From an uncultured Bacteroidota bacterium (lineage in GTDB: Bacteria > Bacteroidota > Bacteroidia > 2-12-FULL-35-15), in NCBI GenBank assembly GCA_903881065.1, contig CAIRRW010000214.1, forward strand, positions 1 to 7,034: a stretch of DNA of 7,034 nucleotides, written 5' to 3'. Below are positions 1 through 4,580 of the stretch, one piece after another; positions within the stretch are counted from its first letter, which is position 1; every line of letters starts with the position of its first letter. Both the position numbers and the translations under genes were made by a program. The notes under the pieces were generated by a model. That model worked only from the letters and a program-made list of their open reading frames with translations, did not search any database and was not told the DNA's origin.

Positions 1-413
1 AATAATCCTTCCGAACCCGGTACACAAGGCACTCCTGCAGCAATCATCGTTGCTTTCGCAGAAGCTTTATCACCCATCTAATTAATCATTTCAGGTGATG
101 CACCAATAAATTTGACATTATGCTCCTGACAAATACTTGAAAACTTTGCATTCTCCGAAAGAAAACCTTAACCGGGATGAATAGCATCAGAATTGGTAAT
201 TTCTGCTGCCGCAATAATACTTGGAATATTCAAATACGATTCTTTTGAAGGTGGAGGACCAATACAAACCGCTTCATCAGCGAACTTAACGTGGAGAGAA
301 TCTTTGTCAGCAGTAGAATAAACTGCAACTGTTTTTATCCCCATTTCTTTGCAAGTACGAATAATACGTAATGCTATCTCGCCTCTGTTTGCTATTAATA
401 TTTTCTTAAACAT
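1..413 (-). pseudogene. accC: Biotin carboxylase AccC, N-terminal part, interrupted by two in-frame stops (partial, runs off the left edge)
   Basis: AccC is the ATP-grasp subunit of acetyl-CoA carboxylase. It carboxylates the biotin on BCCP using ATP and bicarbonate, the first committed step of fatty-acid synthesis in the cytosol. From the ATG at 411-413 the frame gives the family's N-terminal domain (ANRGEIALRI, KTVAVYS, SYLNIPSII, AIHPG). Codon 82, normally Tyr in HPGYGFLSEN, is TAA (168-170). The frame then continues as GFLSENAKFSSICQEH to a TAG at codon 112 (78-80), just before MGDK, and stays open and conserved to the window edge (GVPCVPGSEG). MGDK falls at residues 113-116, as I recall for E. 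coli AccC, so there are no indels. Only 137 of roughly 450 codons are visible. It lies 105 bp downstream of accB, as expected for the accBC pair. The identity is near certain. Whether the gene is really broken or the stops are sequence errors cannot be decided here. Confidence 0.85.
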
Positions 414-421
414 ATTATGTA

Positions 422-520
422 AGTTTAAAGTTAAAAGTTTATAAGTCTAAATTTTCTAATGTTTGAAGGTTCTGAATAATCCAGAAACTTCCAAACTTTG
501 AACTTTTACAACTTTAAACT
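422..520. repeat. Imperfect palindrome filling the accB-accC spacer
   Basis: Almost the whole spacer folds on itself. The outer arms AGTTTAAAGTT (422-432) and AACTTTAAACT (510-520) match over 11 bp. A further 7 bp follow (433-439 with 501-507) after a 2-nt bulge. An inner arm at 461-474 pairs with 482-496 apart from a bulge and a mismatch, leaving a loop of about 7 nt. The right end overlaps the accB TAG stop (519-521). Sequences built from AAGTTTAAAGTT-like words are, from memory, common between genes in Bacteroidota. It may act as an intra-operon RNA hairpin that affects mRNA stability or accC expression, or it may be a dispersed repeat. There is no clear U-tract, so it is not called a terminator. 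Confidence 0.6.
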
Positions 521-1007
521 ATGAAGGATCTACTAAAAACAAAGGCTGATCATACTCTACCGGAGTCGCATCATTCACCAATACTTTTACAATTTTACCT
601 TTAATATCCGATTCTATTTCATTGAAAAGTTTCATTGCTTCAATTATACAAACATGTTTTCCTGGAGTAATTTCGTCTCCTACACTTACAAATGCAGGTT
701 TATCAGGTGATGAAGAACGATAGAACGTACCAATCATCGGTGATTTAATTGTAATATAATTAGCATCCTCAGCCACCGCTTTCACTTCAGGTGCCTTCAC
801 ATCTGCTGCCGGAGTACCTATTTGTTGAACCGCAGGAGCAGCAACTTGTTGAACTGCAGGAGCAGCAACAGTTTGAACTACTGTTTGACTTTTATTACCT
901 GCAGGTGTTTTAATAATAATCTTAATGTCTTTGGTTTCCACCTCTACTTCACTAACACCAGATTTTGCTACAAACTTTATTAAGTCTTGAATTTCGTTCA
1001 GTTTCAT
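519..1007 (-). CDS. accB: Biotin carboxyl carrier protein of acetyl-CoA carboxylase (AccB/BCCP)
   Basis: BCCP carries the biotin that shuttles CO2 from biotin carboxylase to the carboxyltransferase, yielding malonyl-CoA. The 162-aa product has the three usual parts. Residues 1-38 are the N-terminal segment (MKLNEIQDLIKFVAKSGVSE). Residues 40-82 are a flexible Ala/Pro/Val/Gln linker. Residues 83-162 are the biotinyl domain, with SPMIGTFYRSSSP and the biotinylation motif EAMKLFNE, whose acceptor lysine is Lys126. The length is typical for the family. The ATG at 1005-1007 gives the standard MKLNEI start and is preceded by a purine-rich AAGAAG. It lies 42 bp after fabH and before accC in the same operon, and ends in TAG. 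The linker contains an 8-residue tandem duplication. The call is secure. Confidence 0.97.
   Translation of the reverse strand: MKLNEIQDLIKFVAKSGVSEVEVETKDIKIIIKTPAGNKSQTVVQTVAAPAVQQVAAPAVQQIGTPAADVKAPEVKAVAEDANYITIKSPMIGTFYRSSSPDKPAFVSVGDEITPGKHVCIIEAMKLFNEIESDIKGKIVKVLVNDATPVEYDQPLFLVDPS
822..869 (-). repeat. 24-bp tandem duplication inside accB (linker)
   Basis: Two adjacent 24-bp copies (822-845 and 846-869) differ at one base. They encode two in-frame copies of VAAPAVQQ at residues 48-63 of BCCP. A third, more diverged part (QTVVQTV, residues 41-47) precedes them. Because 24 is a multiple of three, copy-number change keeps the frame and only alters linker length. Confidence 0.85.
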
Positions 1008-1049
1008 CTTCTTTATTATTAAATTATTTTATTCTTTTATTAATACTTT

Positions 1050-2048
1050 TTATTTACCGTCATAAGCCCATTTAACATACACAGCTCCCCATGTAAATCC
1101 TGCGCCAAATGTAGATATTATAAGGTTATCCCCTTTTTTCAATTGTTTTTCATAATCCCAGAGACAAAGAGGAATAGTCCCTGCCGTAGTATTACCATAT
1201 CGTTGAATATTCAACATTACTTTATCAGATGATAAACCCATTCTTTCAGCGGTAACATCGATAATGCGTTTATTCGCCTGATGTGGCACCAGCCATGCAA
1301 CATCTTCAGATGTCAAATTATTATTCTTCATTATTGCTGCCGAAACATCAGCCATACCAACCACTGCCCTTTTGAATACCGGTTGTCCATCCTGAAAAAC
1401 ATAATGTTCTCTAGCATCAACAGTTTCATGAGAAGGTGGTTTTACTGAACCTCCAGCTTTTTGATGAAGGTATTTTCTTCCCGAGCCATCTACTCCAAGT
1501 ATCGAATCAACAACACCAAGACCTTCAGTATTTGGTTCTAATAACACTGCTCCTGCTCCATCACCAAAAATGATGCAAGTGGAACGGTCGGTATAATCAA
1601 GTATTGCAGACATTTTATCTCCGCCTACAACAATTACTTTTTTGTATTTTCCTGTTTCTATAAATTGAGAACCAGTAACCAATCCGAAAACAAAGCCTGA
1701 ACAAGCTGCTGAAAGGTCGTAACCCCAAGCGTTTTTAGCACCTACTTTATCACAGATAACATTTGATGTGGAAGGAAATACATAATCAGGAGTAACAGTT
1801 CCGACAATAATCATGTCGATTTCCAATGGAGAAATCCCTCTTTTTTGAAGCAACATTTCTATAGCTTTCACGCACATATCAGATGTGCCAAGTCCTTCGC
1901 CCTTTAATATTCTTCTTTCTTTTATTCCTGTTCTGGTTTCTATCCAATCCGAAGTTGTTGGAACTAATTTTTCCAACTCAGTATTGGTAAGTACATAATC
2001 AGGTACATATCCTGCAACAGCGGTAATAGCAGCGGTTATTTTTGTCAT
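1050..2048 (-). CDS. fabH: Beta-ketoacyl-ACP synthase III (FabH)
   Basis: FabH condenses an acyl-CoA primer, usually acetyl-CoA or a branched acyl-CoA, with malonyl-ACP to give the first 3-ketoacyl-ACP of type II fatty-acid synthesis. The 332-aa product has the thiolase fold and the full catalytic triad: Cys116 in LSAACSGFVFG, His256 in WLVPHQANKRI and Asn286 in RYGNTTAGTIPL. The N-terminal SDWIETRTGIKERRI and the C-terminal STFGAGFTWGAVYVKW are also typical of the family. The start ATG (2046-2048) shares one base with the TAA of plsX (TAATG), so the two are probably translationally coupled. Together with downstream accBC it joins malonyl-CoA supply to chain initiation. Primer preference cannot be read from the sequence. 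Call secure. Confidence 0.98.
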   Translation of the reverse strand: MTKITAAITAVAGYVPDYVLTNTELEKLVPTTSDWIETRTGIKERRILKGEGLGTSDMCVKAIEMLLQKRGISPLEIDMIIVGTVTPDYVFPSTSNVICDKVGAKNAWGYDLSAACSGFVFGLVTGSQFIETGKYKKVIVVGGDKMSAILDYTDRSTCIIFGDGAGAVLLEPNTEGLGVVDSILGVDGSGRKYLHQKAGGSVKPPSHETVDAREHYVFQDGQPVFKRAVVGMADVSAAIMKNNNLTSEDVAWLVPHQANKRIIDVTAERMGLSSDKVMLNIQRYGNTTAGTIPLCLWDYEKQLKKGDNLIISTFGAGFTWGAVYVKWAYDGK

Positions 2049-2986
2049 TATTGAAATACCTGTTTAATCTTTTCTGAGAGTTTTGCTTCAATCACAGTTT
2101 TAGTAAGCAAAATCATATTTTTCACTGCAAAGGCATTGGAAATTCCATGACCAATCATTACTGTTGAATTGATGCCAAGTACAGGAGTACCCCCATATAT
2201 TTCGTAATTAAAACGCTCGAAGTACTCGTCTTTTACACCTCTTCTTTGTAATAATTCGTAAAATGCTTCTTGTTGTTTCAGTACAATATTACCGACAAAT
2301 CCTTCACAAACTATTACATCTGCTTTATCATTAAAAACATCTCTGCCTTCAATATTGCCAATAAAATTAAAATCTTTTGAATCCTTCATCAAGGTAAATG
2401 CTTCCTTTGCAATAAGGTTCCCTTTTTCAGGTTCTTCACCTATATTAAGCAATCCAACTTTAGGATTTTTTACTCCGTACACATACTCTGAAAGTATTGA
2501 CCCCAACACTCCAAATTGATATAATACATCTGGTTTGCAGTCTGCATTTATTCCTACATCAAGGATTAAACCTACACCTCCTGCTTCTTTTGGCAGCAAA
2601 GTGGTGATACAAGGGCGAATAATTCCGGCAATCGTTTTTATGCTCAACATACATCCCACAAGCATAGCACCGGTATTACCGTTGCTTGCAAAGCCATCAA
2701 TCTTTCCTTCTTTTAAAAGATGAAACCCAACTGCAATACTGGAGTTGGGTTTTTGAGTGAAAGCTTTTGTAGGGTGCTCGCCCATTGTTATTACTTCGGG
2801 CGCATTCACAATGTCAAAATTATTGGCATCTGCATTGTGTGTTGCAAGTCCTGTTCTTATCTGTGTTTCATCACCTATCAGAACAATACGGACATCTTTG
2901 GGTAATTCCTTATATGCAAGTACAGCTCCCGAAATTGTAGCTTCGGGCGCATAATCTCCTCCCATAATATCTATACCTATCTTCAT
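2048..2986 (-). CDS. plsX: Phosphate acyltransferase PlsX (acyl-ACP:phosphate acyltransferase)
   Basis: PlsX converts acyl-ACP and phosphate to acyl-phosphate, the donor used by the membrane enzyme PlsY to acylate glycerol-3-phosphate. It is a peripheral membrane enzyme linking fatty-acid and phospholipid synthesis. The 312-aa product starts with the hallmark MKIGIDIMGGDYAPEA. It then has EHPTKAFTQKPNSS (70-83), SNGNTGAMLVG (101-111), LDVGINADCKPDVL (142-155) and CEGFVGNIVLK (227-237), all conserved family positions. The length is slightly short but within the usual 310-350 range. It lies 58 bp after rpmF and overlaps fabH by one base, the rpmF-plsX-fabH order found in many bacteria. A 16-bp palindrome sits in its upstream spacer. 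Plus-strand open frames over this gene are antisense shadows. Confidence 0.97.
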   Translation of the reverse strand: MKIGIDIMGGDYAPEATISGAVLAYKELPKDVRIVLIGDETQIRTGLATHNADANNFDIVNAPEVITMGEHPTKAFTQKPNSSIAVGFHLLKEGKIDGFASNGNTGAMLVGCMLSIKTIAGIIRPCITTLLPKEAGGVGLILDVGINADCKPDVLYQFGVLGSILSEYVYGVKNPKVGLLNIGEEPEKGNLIAKEAFTLMKDSKDFNFIGNIEGRDVFNDKADVIVCEGFVGNIVLKQQEAFYELLQRRGVKDEYFERFNYEIYGGTPVLGINSTVMIGHGISNAFAVKNMILLTKTVIEAKLSEKIKQVFQ

Positions 2987-2997
2987 AAAAGAAAAAA

Positions 2998-3018
2998 GTT
3001 AGTGGTTAATGGTTGATG
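2998..3018. repeat. Three 7-bp direct repeats upstream of plsX
   Basis: GTTAGTG, GTTAATG and GTTGATG follow one another without spacing in the rpmF-plsX spacer, 11 bp from the plsX ATG. Each unit differs from the next by one or two bases. On the coding strand this reads CATCAACCATTAACCACTAAC. It lies directly beside a 16-bp palindrome. Such TTAATGG-like runs are, from memory, frequent between genes in Bacteroidota; a function is not known to me. Confidence 0.6.
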
Positions 3019-3034
3019 GATTGTGTACACAATC
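3019..3034. promoter_or_regulatory. Perfect 16-bp palindrome in the rpmF-plsX spacer (candidate operator)
   Basis: GATTGTGTACACAATC is identical to its own reverse complement, centred between 3026 and 3027. A palindrome with no loop is more like the site of a dimeric DNA-binding protein than an RNA hairpin. It lies 33 bp upstream of the plsX start and 11 bp after the rpmF stop, so it could control an internal promoter for plsX-fabH-accBC. I see no clear TAnnTTTG box next to it and do not recognise the motif as the site of a known regulator. The palindrome is certain; the role is inferred. Confidence 0.45.
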
Positions 3035-3044
3035 TTCCGATGAA

Positions 3045-3230
3045 TTAAGCGGAAACTTTTTTCTCAATTGCAAGTTTTCCTCTGTAATATCCGCACTCAC
3101 CGCATACTCTGTGGTATAAAGTTGGTGCACCGCAATTAGAGCAGGTTGACATTGTTGAAGCTACTGCTTTGTCCTGGCCTCTACGGCTATCTCTTCTCGA
3201 TCTCGATAATTTTCGCTTTGGATGTGGCAT
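3045..3230 (-). CDS. rpmF: 50S ribosomal protein L32
   Basis: L32 is a small protein of the large ribosomal subunit. The 61-aa product has the standard start MPHPKRKLSRSRRDSRR, a basic RNA-binding N-terminus, followed by KAVASTMSTC. It carries a complete zinc ribbon of two CxxC pairs (Cys30, Cys33, Cys43, Cys46; CSNCG and CGECG), so this is the zinc-binding form rather than a cysteine-free paralogue. It ends with GYYRGKLAIEKK, as usual. It lies between yceD and plsX, a widely conserved arrangement that couples ribosome and lipid synthesis. Call secure. Confidence 0.98.
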   Translation of the reverse strand: MPHPKRKLSRSRRDSRRGQDKAVASTMSTCSNCGAPTLYHRVCGECGYYRGKLAIEKKVSA

Positions 3231-3236
3231 TGTATT

Positions 3237-3264
3237 TTATTTATTATTGTTTATTTATTATTGT
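3237..3264. repeat. 14-bp perfect tandem duplication in the yceD-rpmF spacer
   Basis: TTATTTATTATTGT occurs twice head to tail (3237-3250 and 3251-3264), starting 6 bp upstream of the rpmF ATG. It is a pure A/T run apart from one G per unit and covers about half of the 61-bp spacer. It probably arose by replication slippage. It makes the translation start region of rpmF very AT-rich and unstructured. Confidence 0.7.
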
Positions 3265-3291
3265 TTACTCTCTACTTAATCTTAATACTTC

Positions 3292-3825
3292 TTAATTCAA
3301 TTTTATCTTCTTCAAATCATTCCAACGTGGGTCGGTCGATTCTGTTTTTTCTTCTTTTGTCAAAAACTGTTGCACCTGTTTCAACATCTTTTTGTCGCAA
3401 CTCGGTTTCCCTTTTTTGTCCAGCGGATGTGTTCGTTTTATAGGTAGCGACAATGTAATGTATTCGTATAGATATTGCGACAAGTCCAATTGGTGTTCGT
3501 TGGCAGCTATTGTTATAATATCGTCATCATCATTCGTATTGTCGTTTCCGCCAACTTTTACTATCAACTTATATTTTCCCTCAATTGGCAAATCAAAGTC
3601 GGTGGCGCATAAGTCGCAAATTGTTTTTACTGTTCCTGATATCTCAAACTCTAAAACCATCATTTGTGATTGTTTCAGCAGGTTGAGTTTTACTATTATA
3701 TTCCCTTGTTTTATTTCAGAATAATCAAGGTTTTCAAAGAACTTATCGGTTACGGTAAAGTCAAACTTATGTTCTCCCAAACTTAAACTTACAAACTGAA
3801 TTATATACTCTTTTCGTGTTTGCAT
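3292..3825 (-). CDS. yceD: DUF177 / YceD-family protein (23S rRNA accumulation factor family)
   Basis: The 177-aa product matches the YceD/DUF177 family, whose members are encoded just before rpmF in most bacteria and plants and are needed for normal 23S rRNA accumulation. The family signature is visible: a cysteine pair in TICDLCATDFDLPIEG (Cys70, Cys73), then an acidic stretch (residues 95-103, rich in Asp and Asn), then the conserved LDLSQYLYEYITLSLPIKRTHP (113-134). A third cysteine is in SCDKK, and the typical C-terminal DPRWNDLKKIK is present. The start at 3823-3825 lies about 28 bp downstream of a strong promoter box, and it is the first gene of the operon. The molecular activity is not established; the family assignment is strong. 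Confidence 0.9.
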   Translation of the reverse strand: MQTRKEYIIQFVSLSLGEHKFDFTVTDKFFENLDYSEIKQGNIIVKLNLLKQSQMMVLEFEISGTVKTICDLCATDFDLPIEGKYKLIVKVGGNDNTNDDDDIITIAANEHQLDLSQYLYEYITLSLPIKRTHPLDKKGKPSCDKKMLKQVQQFLTKEEKTESTDPRWNDLKKIKLN

Positions 3826-3852
3826 TACTATTTAATTTTTTGAGAAAGACCG

Positions 3853-3883
3853 CAAAGGTAAAAAAATAAGCTTTACCTCAAAA
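3853..3883 (-). promoter_or_regulatory. Bacteroidota-type promoter of the yceD-rpmF-plsX-fabH-accBC operon
   Basis: Read on the minus strand, TACCTTTG (3853-3860) followed by CGG matches the Bacteroidota -7 box TAnnTTTG. TTTTG (3879-3883) lies 18 bp upstream as the -33 box. Transcription would begin near 3846, giving a leader of about 20 nt before the yceD ATG. An inverted repeat, AGGTAAA (3856-3862) and TTTACCT (3872-3878), overlaps the -7 box and the spacer and could be an operator. The promoter call is based on sequence match only. Confidence 0.7.
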
Positions 3884-3973
3884 TTATTTTTCACTGCCGA
3901 TAAAACCGCACGTAACTAATGCCTCAGTCTTCTTAGCCTTTAGATTGGGGAATAAAAAAGATATTACCTCAAC

Positions 3974-3985
3974 GGACTTAAGTCC
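3974..3985. repeat. 12-bp perfect palindrome GGACTTAAGTCC
   Basis: GGACTTAAGTCC is self-complementary. On the minus strand it is followed about 15 bp later by a T6 run, but a loop-less 12-bp palindrome makes a poor terminator. It may be an operator or the remnant of a dispersed intergenic repeat; nothing nearby decides this. Confidence 0.4.
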
Positions 3986-4060
3986 AAATATTCGTAATTA
4001 CTTATAATCATTTTAGGGATAAATGTTTAATAAACCTTCAAGGGATATCACTTTTACATA

Positions 4061-4069
4061 TTATCCACA
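4061..4069 (+). promoter_or_regulatory. Perfect DnaA-box sequence TTATCCACA
   Basis: The 9-mer is identical to the high-affinity consensus bound by the replication initiator DnaA. It lies 20 bp before the 21-bp repeat array. I found no second perfect copy in the window; TTATCCAAT at 6302 is only partial. A single 9-mer can occur by chance, so binding is possible but unproven. Confidence 0.35.
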
Positions 4070-4088
4070 AATTCATGCAATTAGAGTC

Positions 4089-4230
4089 AACTAATGTTTA
4101 AGTTAGCAAATGTTTGGTTTTGATTAGTCAATGTTTGGTTTTAACCAACTAATGTTTGATTTTAGTTAGCCAATGTTTGATTTTAATCAACTGACTTTTC
4201 ATTTTGGTTTGCCAATCTTTCAATAATTAA
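4089..4230. repeat. Array of seven 21-bp AT-rich direct repeats
   Basis: Units start at 4089 (16 bp, with a 5-bp deletion), 4105, 4126, 4147, 4168, 4189 and 4210. The middle four share the core AATGTTTGRTTTT exactly, and the last two are diverged. The segment before the core alternates between ARYCA-type and AACTA-type versions, which are partly complementary to neighbouring units. The 21-bp period equals two helical turns, so the cores lie on one face of the DNA. Read as protein (MFGFNQL-like heptads on plus) the array is broken by stops, so it is not coding. There are no unique spacers, so it is not CRISPR. It may be a decaying minisatellite or an iteron-like protein-binding array. Confidence 0.8.
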
Positions 4231-4245
4231 CCCAGATTTAATCCA

Positions 4246-4284
4246 ATAAAAAACCTTTAACAGATAAAAATTATCCGTTAAAGG
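4246..4284 (-). terminator. Rho-independent terminator of the small membrane gene
   Basis: CCTTTAAC (4254-4261) pairs with GTTAAAGG (4277-4284). After one mismatch, GATAA pairs with TTATC around a 3-nt loop. On the minus strand the stem is followed directly by T6 (complement of 4248-4253). It lies 30 bp after the stop codon of the gene at 4314-4499. Confidence 0.8.
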
Positions 4285-4313
4285 CAAAGTATAAATTAAA
4301 CTTGATTTCTAAA

Positions 4314-4499
4314 CTAAGGCAAAGTATTATTCTCTTTTGCTTCCTTATTATATTTTACCTGCATGGTTAGCCATGTAAAGTATAAAACAACAATTATCAA
4401 CCAAAAAAACAAATTCATTCCGAAACCAATATGTTTCATAAACTGAAATGTCCATTGGAAAAAATCTCCAATTCCGTAAAAAACATCTGTCATATTCAT
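4314..4499 (-). CDS. Small single-pass membrane protein, resembles DUF6341
   Basis: A 61-aa protein of unknown function. Residues 1-25 are amphipathic and aromatic (VFYGIGDFFQWTFQFMKHIG). Residues 29-48 form one transmembrane segment (NLFFWLIIVVLYFTWLTMQ). The tail is short and charged (KYNKEAKENN), so it is probably cytoplasmic. Pattern and neighbourhood resemble the small Bacteroidota family DUF6341, which I recall near DUF6427 membrane proteins and nucleotide-metabolism genes; this is from memory, not a search. Its own promoter box lies upstream (4523-4530) and a terminator follows, so it is likely transcribed alone, divergently from the polytopic membrane gene. The start may be Met1 or Met3 (MNMTD). 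It ends in TAG. The flanking signals support a real gene despite its size. Confidence 0.7.
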   Translation of the reverse strand: MNMTDVFYGIGDFFQWTFQFMKHIGFGMNLFFWLIIVVLYFTWLTMQVKYNKEAKENNTLP

Positions 4500-4522
4500 A
4501 GTAATACTTTTTTTATTGCGGT

Positions 4523-4530
4523 CAAAAATA
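4523..4530 (-). promoter_or_regulatory. -7 box of the small membrane gene
   Basis: On the minus strand TATTTTTG matches the Bacteroidota consensus TAnnTTTG. It lies 24 bp upstream of the ATG at 4497-4499. No clear -33 TTTG is seen at the usual distance; TGTGATG near 4544-4550 is a weak candidate. Confidence 0.5.
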
Positions 4531-4564
4531 CAAATTTTATTTACATCACATACTTTATTTAAAC

Positions 4565-4572
4565 TAATTTTA
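4565..4572 (+). promoter_or_regulatory. Possible -7 box of the polytopic membrane gene
   Basis: TAATTTTA differs from TAnnTTTG only at the last base and ends 8 bp before the ATG at 4581. Transcription from it would give an almost leaderless mRNA. The divergent arrangement with the minus-strand box at 4523-4530 requires a plus-strand promoter within this 81-bp gap. Confidence 0.35.
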
Positions 4573-4580
4573 GCCCCTCA

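Larger units (their letters stand above)
3826..4313. other. 488-bp gene-free region between yceD and the small membrane gene
   Basis: No credible coding frame crosses this AT-rich stretch on either strand. From left to right it holds the yceD operon promoter (3853-3883), a 12-bp palindrome (3974-3985), a perfect DnaA-box sequence (4061-4069), a 21-bp direct-repeat array (4089-4230) and a minus-strand terminator (4246-4284). The part between about 3890 and 3970 shows nothing I recognise. Confidence 0.7.

Noticed and set aside
78..170. Stop-codon reassignment (TAA or TAG read as an amino acid)
   Set aside because: accB and the small membrane gene end in TAG, and the other genes end in TAA at the expected family length. 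A global code change would extend them all.
2535..2954. Plus-strand open frames of about 60 codons opposite plsX
   Set aside because: They lie fully antisense to a well-conserved plsX, show no family features, and overlap one another; shadows of the real gene.
3222..3724. Plus-strand open frames of 73 and 110 codons opposite yceD and its spacer
   Set aside because: They are antisense to the conserved yceD frame, have low-complexity translations, and lack a promoter or recognisable motif.
3974..3985. Terminator at the GGACTTAAGTCC palindrome
   Set aside because: There is no loop and the T-run is about 15 bp away, so it lacks the form of a Rho-independent terminator.
4089..4230. CRISPR array
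   Set aside because: The 21-bp units abut directly with no unique spacers, the units diverge, and there are no cas genes.
4094..4230. Small heptad-repeat protein (MFGFNQL-like) from the 21-bp array
   Set aside because: The frame is cut by TAG codons in two units and shifted by a 5-bp deletion in the first; the minus strand is likewise interrupted.
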